33,708 nucleotides of DNA from Clostridiales bacterium DTU083 (GTDB taxonomy: Bacteria; Bacillota; Clostridia; Caldicoprobacterales; DTU083). Made by a program: the position numbers and the translations under genes. The DNA lies in contig LFTC01000022.1 of the NCBI GenBank assembly GCA_001512915.1, positions 7,620 to 41,327 on the forward strand, in the 5' to 3' direction. Positions 18,218 through 29,325 of the stretch are shown here, piece by piece; within the stretch, counting starts at the first letter, position 1, and the number at the start of each line of letters is the position of its first letter. A model generated the notes under the pieces. The model was not told the origin of the DNA, made no database searches, and saw nothing but the letters and a program-made list of their open reading frames with translations.

Positions 18218-19801
18218 ATGAAGATTATTCAAAGAAAAAAGAATCCAAAAAATAAGAAAATCATTGAAGAAAGGCAGAAAATAAACACAAAAAGTGAAAA
18301 GCGAGCATCAGGTTTGCAGCTATCAACAAACCTAGAGGAGAATTATAAAAAATTTCAAGCTTTTCTTAAAGAAAGCACAGATATTGTTTTCAGAAAATTC
18401 AAACTGGGGAAAAGCGACATAGATTGTGCTCTGATTTATGTAGATGGTTTAATTGATAAGACAGTAGTTCATGATGCAGTATTAAGACCTATGATGTTTG
18501 AAATTTCAAAACTAGTATCAGAATTAGATAATGAACTTTCTGCTGACAAAGCTTATGATTTTGTATTAAATCATACTATATCTGTTGCTGACATCAAAGA
18601 AACAGACAATTTGGATGAGGCAATCTTGTTCGTAATGTCAGGAGAAGTAGCTTTATTGGTTGACGGGTTTAATAAAATCATCATAGTAAGTGCACGAGGC
18701 TGGCCGGCCAGAGGTATTTCCGATCCCGACACTGAAGGAGTTATTCGCGGCGCAAAAGAAGGATTTACTGAAACATTGAGAACAAACACTGCTCTATTGC
18801 GAAGAAAATGCAAGGATCCTAATATGGTAATTAGGACAATAAGGCTAGGGCGAAGAAGTAAAACTGATATTGCTTATATTTATATTAAAGGCATTACAAA
18901 TGATGAATTACTAAAAGAATTGGAAGAGAGACTGAGCAGAATCGATATTGATCAGATTATCGATTCTGGTCACTTGGAGCAGTTAATACAGGATAATACA
19001 TGGTCTCCATTGCCTCAAATTCAAGCCACAGAGCGTCCTGATAAAGCTGTGGCCAATTTGATGGAAGGCAGAATACTAATCTTAGTTGATAACAGCCCTT
19101 TTGCTCTAATAATACCTTCGACATTTTCTCAGTTTTTTCAAAGTCCGGAAGACTATAACGAAAGATGGATCGTTTCAACCTTTATTCGAATACTGCGCTG
19201 GATTTCATCGTTTTTGGCGGTATTTACTCCGGCAATATATATTTCCGTAGTAACTTATCATCCAGGTTTTATTCCTACCAGACTAGCTCTATCAATAGCA
19301 GCTACCAGGGCAGGAGTTCCTTTTCCATCAATTATAGAGGCATTATTAATGGAGATAACAATAGAATTATTGCGTGAATCCGGAGCACGGCTTCCTGGTG
19401 CAATAGGACAAACTATAGGAATAGTCGGCGGCATTATAATCGGAGATGCTGCTGTTAACGCAGGCTTAACCAGCCCTATCATGGTAATCGTTGTTGCTCT
19501 TACGGCCATTGCCTCTTTTGTGATTCCAACTTATAGTGCTGCTGTCGGATTACGCACCATGAGATTTCCACTGATGATTATAGCAAGCTTTCTAGGATTA
19601 TATGGAGTAATTATAGGCTTTATTATAATAAACATTCATTTAGTTTCAATAAAAAGTTTTGGTGTTAATTATATGTCTCCTCAGGCACCGACTATTTTCC
19701 AAGATATGAAGGATTTTGTTATCCGGGTTCCGGCTAGAAAAATGAGGAAAAGGCCTATACAAGCGTATCCTATCGATATGATACGAATGGACATGGATTG
19801 A
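18218..19801 (+). CDS. Spore germination protein, GerA family (A subunit)
   Basis: Motifs DIDCALIYVDGLIDK, GRILILVDNSPFALIIPSTFSQFFQSPEDYNERW, SGARLPGAIGQTIGIVGGIIIGDAAVNAGLTSPIMVIVVALTAIASF. ATG 18218 has a GGAGG upstream. Confidence 0.96.
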   Translation: MKIIQRKKNPKNKKIIEERQKINTKSEKRASGLQLSTNLEENYKKFQAFLKESTDIVFRKFKLGKSDIDCALIYVDGLIDKTVVHDAVLRPMMFEISKLVSELDNELSADKAYDFVLNHTISVADIKETDNLDEAILFVMSGEVALLVDGFNKIIIVSARGWPARGISDPDTEGVIRGAKEGFTETLRTNTALLRRKCKDPNMVIRTIRLGRRSKTDIAYIYIKGITNDELLKELEERLSRIDIDQIIDSGHLEQLIQDNTWSPLPQIQATERPDKAVANLMEGRILILVDNSPFALIIPSTFSQFFQSPEDYNERWIVSTFIRILRWISSFLAVFTPAIYISVVTYHPGFIPTRLALSIAATRAGVPFPSIIEALLMEITIELLRESGARLPGAIGQTIGIVGGIIIGDAAVNAGLTSPIMVIVVALTAIASFVIPTYSAAVGLRTMRFPLMIIASFLGLYGVIIGFIIINIHLVSIKSFGVNYMSPQAPTIFQDMKDFVIRVPARKMRKRPIQAYPIDMIRMDMD

Positions 19802-19812
19802 AGGGAAATAAA

Positions 19813-20892
19813 ATGAATAATAAGCGTAAAGGACTTAGCAATTTCCAAGTTAGTGCGATAGTGACACATAGCATAATAGGGTTAGCAATTATGTTTTTAC
19901 CTAGACGGGCAGCAGTTTATGCTGGTATAGACGGAGCTATTGCAACCCTACTAGCAGGAGTTGTAACAGTTGTTTTAGTCGTGCTTGTTGCTATTCTAAG
20001 CATGCGTCATCCTTGTCATACAATAATTGAGTATTCGAAGTTGATTTTAGGCAAATATTTAGGTTTTGCTTATGGATTATTTATAGTTTTTTATACATTA
20101 CTTACAGCTTCTTTTATCCTAAGAGGATTTGCTGATGCTATGAAGATATTGTTACTGCCAAGGACTCCTTTGGAAGTAATCATGATTTGTATGATATTGA
20201 TATGTCTTTACTGCGTCCATGGCGGCATAATAACTATTGCCAGAATTTGCGAGATATTTTTATTTCCGGTGCTGGTGGTAATAGGTATCACAATAGTTTT
20301 CAACATGCCAGATGTGCAATTATTTCGTTATAGAGAATCTTTTTCTCATGGGTTTAAACCCATCATTATGGGGATATTTAACATTATGCTGGCTTATCAA
20401 GGTTATGAAGTTCTGTTTTTCCTTGTTCCGTTTATGAACAATAGCAGAAAAGCCTTATATGCAGGGACAGGCGGCCTGATAATACCTGTAGTGGTATACA
20501 CAAGCCTGGTCTTTATGGCTATCGGAGTTATTGGTGCTTTGCCGACTGCTGAATTAGTCTTTCCTACCATTCATTTGGCCAGGCGAATTGGTACAGATTT
20601 CTTTGAGCGTTTTGATATTTTCTTTTTAGTATTTTGGATTCTTTCCGTTTTTACTTCTATAGTAATTTATCTATATATGGCATCTTTATCTTTAACAAGA
20701 CTTTTTAACCTTTATAATTATAAACCTTTTATTTTCATCCTAATACCTGTCTGTTATGCTATTGCTATGCTGCCGCAAAACATCAGTCAAATAAATATTC
20801 TGAGTGATATTATAAACTTCAGCGGCATTTTATTCACTGCTAGCAGTATTCCTTTATTAATTCTGTCAATCATCAGAAAAAAGAGAGGATGA
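19813..20892 (+). CDS. Spore germination permease, GerB family (APC superfamily)
   Basis: Polytopic protein with ISNFQ-like start (LSNFQVSAIVTHSIIGLAIMFLPR) following gerA; ATG 19813 preferred over TTG 19798. Confidence 0.93.
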   Translation: MNNKRKGLSNFQVSAIVTHSIIGLAIMFLPRRAAVYAGIDGAIATLLAGVVTVVLVVLVAILSMRHPCHTIIEYSKLILGKYLGFAYGLFIVFYTLLTASFILRGFADAMKILLLPRTPLEVIMICMILICLYCVHGGIITIARICEIFLFPVLVVIGITIVFNMPDVQLFRYRESFSHGFKPIIMGIFNIMLAYQGYEVLFFLVPFMNNSRKALYAGTGGLIIPVVVYTSLVFMAIGVIGALPTAELVFPTIHLARRIGTDFFERFDIFFLVFWILSVFTSIVIYLYMASLSLTRLFNLYNYKPFIFILIPVCYAIAMLPQNISQINILSDIINFSGILFTASSIPLLILSIIRKKRG

Positions 20893-20896
20893 TGAA

Positions 20897-22030
20897 ATGA
20901 TAAGAAAAATCTGGCTTATTTCATTAATTATTTGCTTTTTATTCTTTAGCTCTGGATGCTGGGATAAAAAGGAAATAGAAGAGCAGGCTTTTGTTATCGG
21001 GTTGGCTTTGGATAAAGGAAATAAGCAGGACAACAATATTATTGTAACCTTTCAAATTGCTTTGCCTCAGGCTTTTGTTGCTGAAGCACAATCTGATGAA
21101 CCATTTTGGAATATTAGCATGGAAGCTGCTAATATAACTGAAGCAGAATACCAATTAGCTAAAGAAATGAACCAGATACCTAATTTGGAACATTGTCAAG
21201 TTATTCTTATTGGAGAGGAATTAGCCAGAGAAGGACTTAATGAATACCTGGATTTTTTGATTCGTACTCATGAAGTAAGGAGAATGATCAATATAGGAAT
21301 AGTACAGGGGAAAGCTAAGGATGTACTGAACATAGACTTTAAAACTGCTCTAATACCTTCTTTTGTTATATCCGAGATGATGTCTGATAACAGCAAACGT
21401 AATCTGGAATTGACCAATTTTATGAATATCGGCAAACTTCATATGGCTGATACTTTGGGTTACGATTTTATACTTGCGCGAGTTATAGCATTAAATGACA
21501 AGCTCGACATGTCAGGAGGGAGCGTTTTTAGGGGAATGAAAATGGTTGGATGGCTTAGCGGAGAGGAAATAAAGGGAATACGTTTCCTACGCGGAGATGT
21601 TGGTTCAGGCTCCCTGGACATAGAACTACCTGAAGAAATTGGCAAAAGGGCTATGCTTAGGATTTTTGAAGCTCAATCCATATTAGAACCTGAAATACGA
21701 GACGGAAGATTGATAGCAAAACTTAAATTACGCATTGAAGGAGATATCACAGAAATTATCAGTGATAATGAAAATCTAGGTGAAACTGAATTGTTAAAAA
21801 GAATTCAAAAATTATTTGAAAATGATATAAAGAAAAAAGTAGAAAAGTCTTTTAAAAAAGTACAACAGGAATATGGGTGTGACCCTTTTATGCTGAAAGA
21901 AAAAACAAAAAGTTATTATCCTGAATTTTGGAGACAGAATAATGAAATATTGGATGAAATTTATCGTTCCGCAAAACTAGAAATAGAAGCCAGAGTATTA
22001 GTAAGAAGAATTGGTGAAATAAGGCACTGA
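20897..22030 (+). CDS. Spore germination lipoprotein, Ger(x)C family
   Basis: Lipobox SSGC followed by WDKKEIEEQAFVIGLALDKG; follows gerA-gerB. Confidence 0.96.
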   Translation: MIRKIWLISLIICFLFFSSGCWDKKEIEEQAFVIGLALDKGNKQDNNIIVTFQIALPQAFVAEAQSDEPFWNISMEAANITEAEYQLAKEMNQIPNLEHCQVILIGEELAREGLNEYLDFLIRTHEVRRMINIGIVQGKAKDVLNIDFKTALIPSFVISEMMSDNSKRNLELTNFMNIGKLHMADTLGYDFILARVIALNDKLDMSGGSVFRGMKMVGWLSGEEIKGIRFLRGDVGSGSLDIELPEEIGKRAMLRIFEAQSILEPEIRDGRLIAKLKLRIEGDITEIISDNENLGETELLKRIQKLFENDIKKKVEKSFKKVQQEYGCDPFMLKEKTKSYYPEFWRQNNEILDEIYRSAKLEIEARVLVRRIGEIRH

Positions 22031-22038
22031 AACTTTGT

Positions 22039-22260
22039 TTACCCAAATAGCTTGACTATAAAAAAGCCTAGAATACTTCCTATAGCATAAATATATCCAA
22101 CGTATCTGCCTAAATTGTATTCTTTTTTAAATTCAATATCGGTATAAATGAGAATCCTAGGGTATATATAAGAAAGAAATAAACTGCAAAATAGAGCAAG
22201 CCCTACAAAGTAAGATGAAAAAACACTTTCCATTATGTTTATAATTCTATCAAACATCAT
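22039..22260 (-). CDS. Small two-TM membrane protein, possibly CLC_0170 family
   Basis: MMFDRIINIMESVFSSYFVGLALFCSLFLSYIYP...EYNLGRYVGYIYAIGSILGFFIVKLFG; AGAGGTG upstream of the ATG on the minus strand; no competing ORF. Family name is tentative. Confidence 0.6.
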   Translation of the reverse strand: MMFDRIINIMESVFSSYFVGLALFCSLFLSYIYPRILIYTDIEFKKEYNLGRYVGYIYAIGSILGFFIVKLFG

Positions 22261-22360
22261 TTTCACCTCTATATTCTATTCTGTCCCAATATTCACGTAA
22301 CTTGCATTAATCTTTTCTAATCGATATAATAACTTATTATAATTTGAAAGGATGTAATTA

Positions 22361-23791
22361 ATGCCGAATAGAATGAATATAGCAGTTACTCATAAAGAAA
22401 TAGAGGAGCAAAAATATTATATAAATGAATTGAAGAATCGAGTTTACGGAAAAGGTTTAAAATATCATATAGTTACTTATGGCTGCCAGATGAATGTGCA
22501 TGATTCAGAAAAACTGGCAGGTATGCTGACGGAGATTGGATATGAAGAAGCAAACTCGCAACAGGAAGCTGATTTAGTTTTGTTTAATACTTGCTGCGTG
22601 CGAGAGAATGCTGAAATGAGAGTTTATGGTAATGTAGGAGCTTTAAAGGCATTTAAGCAAGCCAATCCTAATAGAATAATAGGAGTATGCGGCTGCATGA
22701 TGCAGCAAGCTGAGGTTGCGAATTATATCAAAAAAACATTTCCTTTTGTTGATTTAATATTTGGAACACATAATTTACATCGTTTTCCTATATTGCTTCT
22801 CCAGGCATTGGATTCCAACCAAACTGTTATAGAAATCCTTGATTCAGATGGCAAAGTAGTTGAACATGTTCCTGTAAAGCGAGCTGAAGGAATAAGTGCA
22901 TGGGTTACTGTCATGTATGGTTGTAATAATTTCTGCAGCTATTGTATTGTACCCTATGTAAGAGGAAGAGAACGGAGCAGACATCCAGACGATATTCTTG
23001 GTGAAATTCGCAGTTTAGCATTGGATGGTTATAAAGAAGTTACTCTTTTGGGCCAAAATGTGAACTCTTATGGCAAAGATTTAGAGAGCAGAATATTATT
23101 CCATCAACTGCTTCGTAAAGTGAATGAAGTTGAAGGAATTGAAAGAATACGTTTTACAACATCTCATCCGAAGGATTTGTCCGATGAGCTAATTATGACT
23201 ATGGCTGAATGTGATAAAGTGTGTAAGCATATTCACCTGCCAATACAGGCAGGTAGTAATAGAATACTTAAGAAGATGAATAGAAAATATACAAGAGAAT
23301 CATATATTGAGCTGGTAGACAAGTTAAGAAGACACATACCTGATATTGCGCTTTCCACCGATATAATTGTTGGTTTCCCCGGTGAAACAGAAGAAGATTT
23401 TTTACAAACCATGGATATAGTTGAAGAAATAAGGTATGACTCCGCTTTTACTTTTGTATATTCGCCGCGGCGGGGCACAGCTGCAGCGAAAATGAAAGAT
23501 GAAATTGGCTTGGAGGAAAAGAAGCACCGGTTGGCTCGTTTAAATGAATTGGTTGCAAAAATAAGCAAAGAAAAGAATCAGGAATATTTAGATCGAAATG
23601 TTGATGTGTTGGTGGAAGACATAAGTAAAACTAATAAAGAATACTTAACTGGTCGAACTGATACCAACAAAATTGTACATTTTCGTGGCAGCTATGATTT
23701 AATAGGTAAATTTGTAACAGTTAAAATTACGGAAGCGCGGGCTTGGTCTTTGGAAGGAAAAGTATTGGATGATCAAGGAAGCTGCTCTTAA
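22361..23791 (+). CDS. miaB: tRNA-2-methylthio-N6-dimethylallyladenosine synthase
   Basis: TYGCQMNVHDSEKLAGML, radical SAM CNNFCSYCIVPYVRGRERSR, C-terminal TRAM-like region. Confidence 0.97.
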   Translation: MPNRMNIAVTHKEIEEQKYYINELKNRVYGKGLKYHIVTYGCQMNVHDSEKLAGMLTEIGYEEANSQQEADLVLFNTCCVRENAEMRVYGNVGALKAFKQANPNRIIGVCGCMMQQAEVANYIKKTFPFVDLIFGTHNLHRFPILLLQALDSNQTVIEILDSDGKVVEHVPVKRAEGISAWVTVMYGCNNFCSYCIVPYVRGRERSRHPDDILGEIRSLALDGYKEVTLLGQNVNSYGKDLESRILFHQLLRKVNEVEGIERIRFTTSHPKDLSDELIMTMAECDKVCKHIHLPIQAGSNRILKKMNRKYTRESYIELVDKLRRHIPDIALSTDIIVGFPGETEEDFLQTMDIVEEIRYDSAFTFVYSPRRGTAAAKMKDEIGLEEKKHRLARLNELVAKISKEKNQEYLDRNVDVLVEDISKTNKEYLTGRTDTNKIVHFRGSYDLIGKFVTVKITEARAWSLEGKVLDDQGSCS

Positions 23792-23856
23792 CTTGCTGGT
23801 TTTGACTGCCTGAAGTATAATTGTAGCTGGAAACATATTAATGCAGGGGGTATTTT

Positions 23857-26478
23857 ATGGCGAGCCTTACTCCAATGATGCAGCAATATATGCAGATTAA
23901 AGAGCAGCACAAGGATGCAATTCTTTTTTTCCGTTTAGGCGACTTTTATGAAATGTTCTTCGAAGATGCCATAATAGCCTCCCGGGAATTGGAAATTACT
24001 CTGACCGGAAGAGATTGCGGCTTGGAAGAACGGGCTCCTATGTGCGGTGTGCCATACCATGCTGCAGAAAACTATATTGCTAAATTAATAGAAAAAGGGT
24101 ATAAGGTAGCAATATGCGAGCAAACCCAGGATCCAGAGGAGGCAAAAGGTTTAGTAGAGAGAAAGGTAGTACGAATAGTTACTCCAGGCACTGTAATTGA
24201 AAGCTCTATATTGGATGAGAAGAGTAACAATTATTTACTTTCCATTTTTCGCTACAAAGATACCTATGGGCTTGCCTGCGTAGATGTTTCAACAGGAGAT
24301 TTCTCTATAATGGAAATCATTGAGGGAAACACCAAAGAAAAGGTAATGAACGAACTTGCACGGATTCAACCAAGTGAAATATTAGTCAATGAAGCTCTCC
24401 AAAAAGACTCTGATTTTTTAGATCAAATACGTCATCGATTTTCTTCCTTTATAACTCCATGGCATGAATGGGCTTATCAGAAAGAAAATGCATATCGGGT
24501 TCTGTCTGACCATTTTAATGTCCAGTCTTTAGAGGCATATGGGTGCGAAAATATGCCTTATGGTATAAGTGCAGCAGGTGCATTATTTTCATATTTATCT
24601 GAAACACAAAAGAGCGCCTTGAGTCACATAAATTATATAAAAATCATGACTGAAAAATCCTATATGGTACTGGATGAAACGGCCAGGCGGAATTTAGAGT
24701 TAACTGAGACTATTAGAGGAAAATCTAAGAAAGGATCACTTCTTTGGATTCTGGATAGAACTGAAACAGCTATGGGAGGAAGGCGGTTAAGGCAATGGCT
24801 GCAACAGCCGTTAATTAACAAAAGGGATATCGAGGACAGGCTTGATTCTGTAGAGGAACTGATAAAAAATTCTATTAAATCTGAAGAAATAAAAGAATTG
24901 CTGCACGACATGTATGACTTAGAAAGATTAGCTGGCAGAATAGCGCTCGGCAGCGCAAATGCTCGGGATTTGCTTTCTTTAAAACAATCATTGAGTTTGC
25001 TTCCTGCTTTGAAGGAATTGCTTTCACACTTTAACTCCAGACTGTTATCTGTGTCTTATGATAATCTAGATACTTTAGATGATGTATATGAGTTGTTGGA
25101 AAAATCAATTTTTGAAGATCCTCCAGTATTACTTAATGAAGGAAATTTGATTAAATCAGGATGGGATAAGGAGCTGGATCAATATCGCCTGGCCATTACT
25201 GAGGGAAGAGCTTGGATTGCATCGTTGGAACAGAAAGAACGCGAAAAAACAGGGATTAAAAACTTAAAAATTGGTTTCAATAAGGTAATGGGGTATTATA
25301 TTGATGTTACCAAAAGCTACTATGACATGGTACCAGATTATTATATAAGGAAGCAAACATTAGCAAACTCTGAAAGATACATTACACCTGAATTAAAAGA
25401 AGTTGAAGAAAAAATTTTAGGAGCAGAAGAGAAAAGCATTCGGCTAGAATACCAATTATTTATAGATATACGTGATCAAGTAAGAAGGCAGCTTGAACGG
25501 ATTCAAGCTGCAGCAAGAATACTTGGTGAACTTGATGCTTTGTTATCTTTTGCCCGTGTTTCACATGAGAATAATTATGTCAGACCTTCAATAAAAGAAG
25601 ATGGTATATTAAAAATAAAAGATGGACGACATCCTGTAGTTGAAAAGACAATGGCTCATGGCCTGTTTGTTGCTAATGACACTGAAATAAAAACTGGCGA
25701 AGATCATTTTATGATAATAACCGGTCCGAACATGGCAGGTAAAAGTACATATTTGCGTCAGGTAGCCTTAATAGTTCTAATGGCCCATATTGGTTGCTTT
25801 GTACCCGCCAGCAAAGCTGAAATAAGTATTGTAGACCGAATTTTTACAAGAATAGGTGCCTCAGATGATCTTGCATCAGGTCAGAGTACTTTTATGGTGG
25901 AAATGAGTGAGGTTGCAAATATACTTCATAACGCTACTGCAAATAGTCTATTGATATTAGATGAAATAGGAAGGGGTACAAGCACATTTGACGGATTAAG
26001 CATAGCCAGTGCTGTTGTTGAATATATTTGTCAGAATCCTGGTCTAAAAACAAAAACTCTTTTTGCTACTCATTATCATGAACTGACCGAATTGGAGGGC
26101 AAACTTGACGGTGTTAAAAATTATTGTATTGCTGTCAAAGAACAAGGTGATGATATAATTTTTCTACGCAGGATTATTCGTGGATCTACAGATAAGAGTT
26201 TTGGAATACAGGCTGCTAAATTAGCCGGTCTACCAAATAAGGTTATTGAACGTGCCAAGGAAATATTAAAGCAATTAGAAGAGTCAGAAAACAGCAATAT
26301 TAAGTTAAAAGAGAATTGTTCAGATAAACCAGATACTCAAGTTATACAGCAAATGGATTTGTTTGATGACAAACCGTTGGAAATATACAAAGAATTGCAG
26401 GCGTTGGATGTTACTGTGATAACCCCTATTGAAGCTATCGGTATTTTGCACAAACTTGTACAAAAGGCAAAAGAATAG
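23857..26478 (+). CDS. mutS: DNA mismatch repair protein MutS
   Basis: TPMMQQYMQIKEQHKDAILFFRLGDFYEMFFEDA; TGPNMAGKSTYLRQVALIVLMAHIG; DEIGRGTSTFDGLSIA. Confidence 0.98.
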   Translation: MASLTPMMQQYMQIKEQHKDAILFFRLGDFYEMFFEDAIIASRELEITLTGRDCGLEERAPMCGVPYHAAENYIAKLIEKGYKVAICEQTQDPEEAKGLVERKVVRIVTPGTVIESSILDEKSNNYLLSIFRYKDTYGLACVDVSTGDFSIMEIIEGNTKEKVMNELARIQPSEILVNEALQKDSDFLDQIRHRFSSFITPWHEWAYQKENAYRVLSDHFNVQSLEAYGCENMPYGISAAGALFSYLSETQKSALSHINYIKIMTEKSYMVLDETARRNLELTETIRGKSKKGSLLWILDRTETAMGGRRLRQWLQQPLINKRDIEDRLDSVEELIKNSIKSEEIKELLHDMYDLERLAGRIALGSANARDLLSLKQSLSLLPALKELLSHFNSRLLSVSYDNLDTLDDVYELLEKSIFEDPPVLLNEGNLIKSGWDKELDQYRLAITEGRAWIASLEQKEREKTGIKNLKIGFNKVMGYYIDVTKSYYDMVPDYYIRKQTLANSERYITPELKEVEEKILGAEEKSIRLEYQLFIDIRDQVRRQLERIQAAARILGELDALLSFARVSHENNYVRPSIKEDGILKIKDGRHPVVEKTMAHGLFVANDTEIKTGEDHFMIITGPNMAGKSTYLRQVALIVLMAHIGCFVPASKAEISIVDRIFTRIGASDDLASGQSTFMVEMSEVANILHNATANSLLILDEIGRGTSTFDGLSIASAVVEYICQNPGLKTKTLFATHYHELTELEGKLDGVKNYCIAVKEQGDDIIFLRRIIRGSTDKSFGIQAAKLAGLPNKVIERAKEILKQLEESENSNIKLKENCSDKPDTQVIQQMDLFDDKPLEIYKELQALDVTVITPIEAIGILHKLVQKAKE

Positions 26479-26494
26479 AGAGAAGGGATATTAT

Positions 26495-28282
26495 ATGCCA
26501 GTAATTCAAAAACTGGATAATAATACAATAAACCAGATAGCAGCAGGTGAGGTGATTGAACGTCCTTCCTCAATAGTCAAAGAACTGGTAGAAAATTCGA
26601 TTGATGCTAACGCATCAGCCATTACTATAGAAATAGAAAACGGCGGAATTTCATTGATACGCGTGACCGACAATGGAATAGGTATGGACAAAGAGGATGC
26701 AAAGAATTCTTTTCAACGGCATGCAACCAGCAAAATATCTTCTGCTGGCGATCTTAATCATATCCATACTCTTGGTTTTCGCGGAGAAGCGTTGGCCAGT
26801 ATTGCAGCAGTTACCCAGGTAGAAATGCTAACCAGGCAAAAAGGTGAGATATCTGGCTGTCAGATTATCAACCATGGAGGTAATATAATAAAAGTTTCAG
26901 AAATAGGTTGTCCTGAAGGCACTACTGTTATTGTACGTAACTTGTTTTACAATACACCTGCAAGATTAAAATTCCTAAGATCTTCCAGGAGTGAAACTGG
27001 AGCTATAAGCGACCTGGTTGCTAAATTGGTTCTTGCTAATCCTCAGATTTCATTCAAATATATAAGTAACGGTAAAATGATTTATCATTCACCAGGGGAT
27101 AGTAATCTAATAAATGCTATTTCCAGTATTTATGGAAAAGATATTATCAACCAGTTAATATTAGTTAAGGAAAAACCGGCAGCAGATTTGACAGTATCGG
27201 GCTATATTGGGAAGCCATCACTTAATAGAGCTAATAGGTCGCACCAATCTTTTTTTGTAAATGGACGATATGTCAATTATCCATTCCTTTCTGAATGCTT
27301 GGAAGAAGCATTAAAAGAGTATATTATGGTTAATCGTTTCCCTTGGTGCGTTTTGAATATTGAACTGCCTGCAAGGGAAGTGGATGTAAATGTTCATCCT
27401 TCGAAGACGGAAATACGTTTTCGCAATCCTTTACAGGTCAAACAAATGTTGGTAACTGCATTAAAAAACGCATCATCAAATAAAAAGAATATTCCTAAAG
27501 TATTTTCTAGTCCACATTACAAAAAAAGAAATAATTACAAATATAACAGGGATGAATCTGAAAAAATAACTATAGAGCTAAACAATACTTTTGCATATAC
27601 TGACGATAAATCAATAAAGCAAATAATTATTCGCGAGGAAACTCAAGAGGAAATATTACCAGTTAACGGTATGGATAATAAAGAAAATGATAATACTATA
27701 GATACTTATGATTTCACCAAGCTGAATATTATAGGCAGCGTTTTTTCAACTTTTATTCTGGTGGAATCAGACAAAGAACTATATATTTTGGATCAACATG
27801 CTGCTCATGAACGATTGATATATGAGCAGCTTAAAAACTCAATCAGAAGCCAGGAAGTATTAAGCCAGCAGCTGATGCCACCATATATACTGGAAGTAAC
27901 ACATGAAGAATTTATAATTATATCTGATAATTTGGATGAATTTCTAGCTGTAGGCTTTGAATTAGAGCCATTTGGTGGCAATACTTTTATAATTAGAGCT
28001 GTACCGGCTGTAGTAAGAGAGGCCAATATTCGTGAATTATTTAATGATTTGCTGGACCATATTGACAAAAGCAATAAAAATATTATATTACAACAGGATG
28101 ATATAATAAAAATATCTTGCAAAAAAGCCGTTAAAGCTAATGACAAACTATCTCAGAATGAAATAAGAAAACTTTTGAAAGATATGGAGCAAGAAAGAAT
28201 ACCGCTTACATGTCCACATGGAAGGCCTATTATGATATCCATAAGCCGGTATGAACTTGAAAAACGATTCAAACGAGTGTAA
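26495..28282 (+). CDS. mutL: DNA mismatch repair protein MutL
   Basis: IAAGEVIERPSSIVKELVENSIDA, FRGEALASIAAV; start ATG 26495 with AGAAGGG RBS. Confidence 0.98.
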   Translation: MPVIQKLDNNTINQIAAGEVIERPSSIVKELVENSIDANASAITIEIENGGISLIRVTDNGIGMDKEDAKNSFQRHATSKISSAGDLNHIHTLGFRGEALASIAAVTQVEMLTRQKGEISGCQIINHGGNIIKVSEIGCPEGTTVIVRNLFYNTPARLKFLRSSRSETGAISDLVAKLVLANPQISFKYISNGKMIYHSPGDSNLINAISSIYGKDIINQLILVKEKPAADLTVSGYIGKPSLNRANRSHQSFFVNGRYVNYPFLSECLEEALKEYIMVNRFPWCVLNIELPAREVDVNVHPSKTEIRFRNPLQVKQMLVTALKNASSNKKNIPKVFSSPHYKKRNNYKYNRDESEKITIELNNTFAYTDDKSIKQIIIREETQEEILPVNGMDNKENDNTIDTYDFTKLNIIGSVFSTFILVESDKELYILDQHAAHERLIYEQLKNSIRSQEVLSQQLMPPYILEVTHEEFIIISDNLDEFLAVGFELEPFGGNTFIIRAVPAVVREANIRELFNDLLDHIDKSNKNIILQQDDIIKISCKKAVKANDKLSQNEIRKLLKDMEQERIPLTCPHGRPIMISISRYELEKRFKRV

Positions 28283-28298
28283 CAGAAGGAGTCGAACC

Positions 28299-29249
28299 AT
28301 GAAAAAAATTCCTTTAGTAGTTATAACCGGTCCGACTGCTTCAGGTAAAACCGATTTGGCAATACGGATCGCTAAACGGTTAGATGGTGAAATAATTTCT
28401 GCAGATTCTATGCAGATCTATCGTTATATGGATATAGGCACTGCCAAGCCTACTGAAGAAGAGCGACAGGGAATTCCTCATTATATGATTGATATTGTAG
28501 ATCCTGATGAGGAGTATAATGTAGCAATGTATCAAAAAGATGCAAACACATGTATTCGTCATGCGGCAAATAGGAGCAGATTGCCTATTCTGACAGGAGG
28601 ATCGGGGTTATATGTTAATTCTATTATTTATCCAATGAACTTTACCGATGCAGTAGAAGATCCAGATTATCGTTGTTTTTTGAAAAATATATTGAAAAAT
28701 AGAGGTTCAATATATTTACATAATATGTTAAGAGATATTGATCCCGATACGGCTGCTAAGCTCCATCCAAACGATACTCGAAGAGTTATCAGAGCATTGG
28801 AGGTATATCATTTAACGGGAAAAACGATGACGGAATATCAGCAGAATTATAGAGATATGGACCCTCCATTCCATTTAATCATGTATGCTTTGACAATGGA
28901 TAGGAAAATACTATACGATAGAATTAATCAAAGAGTAGATAAGATGATAGAATCAGGGCTGGTAGATGAAGTTAAGAGCCTGCTGGAGCGTGGATATACA
29001 AAAAATTTGGTTTCAATGCAAGGATTAGGTTATAAAGAAATAATTGCTTATTTGGAAGGATCTTACACATTAGAAGAGGCTGTTTATGTACTAAAACGGG
29101 ATACCCGGAGGTTTGCTAAACGCCAGATTACATGGTTTAAGAGAGAGAGAAGGATACAATGGCTGAATATAGAAAAATTTGAGCATAGGAATGATTTAGC
29201 TGAGTGGCTAGTTTCTGATATTGAGAAGAAACTTCTTTCTAATTGGTAA
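28299..29249 (+). CDS. miaA: tRNA dimethylallyltransferase
   Basis: VVITGPTASGKTDLAIRIAKRLDGEIISADSMQIYRYMDIGTAKP; ATG 28299 follows GAAGGAG. Confidence 0.97.
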   Translation: MKKIPLVVITGPTASGKTDLAIRIAKRLDGEIISADSMQIYRYMDIGTAKPTEEERQGIPHYMIDIVDPDEEYNVAMYQKDANTCIRHAANRSRLPILTGGSGLYVNSIIYPMNFTDAVEDPDYRCFLKNILKNRGSIYLHNMLRDIDPDTAAKLHPNDTRRVIRALEVYHLTGKTMTEYQQNYRDMDPPFHLIMYALTMDRKILYDRINQRVDKMIESGLVDEVKSLLERGYTKNLVSMQGLGYKEIIAYLEGSYTLEEAVYVLKRDTRRFAKRQITWFKRERRIQWLNIEKFEHRNDLAEWLVSDIEKKLLSNW

Positions 29250-29325
29250 ACATTGGTGTATAATTATAAATAATTGCAGTTAAACCGGATAGTTGTCCGG
29301 TAGAGAGGAAAGGAAGGTAAAAAAT

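Noticed and set aside
19165-19377. 70-aa out-of-frame ORF inside gerA
   Set aside because: Overlaps the conserved GerA core in another frame; low-complexity S/N/Y-rich sequence.
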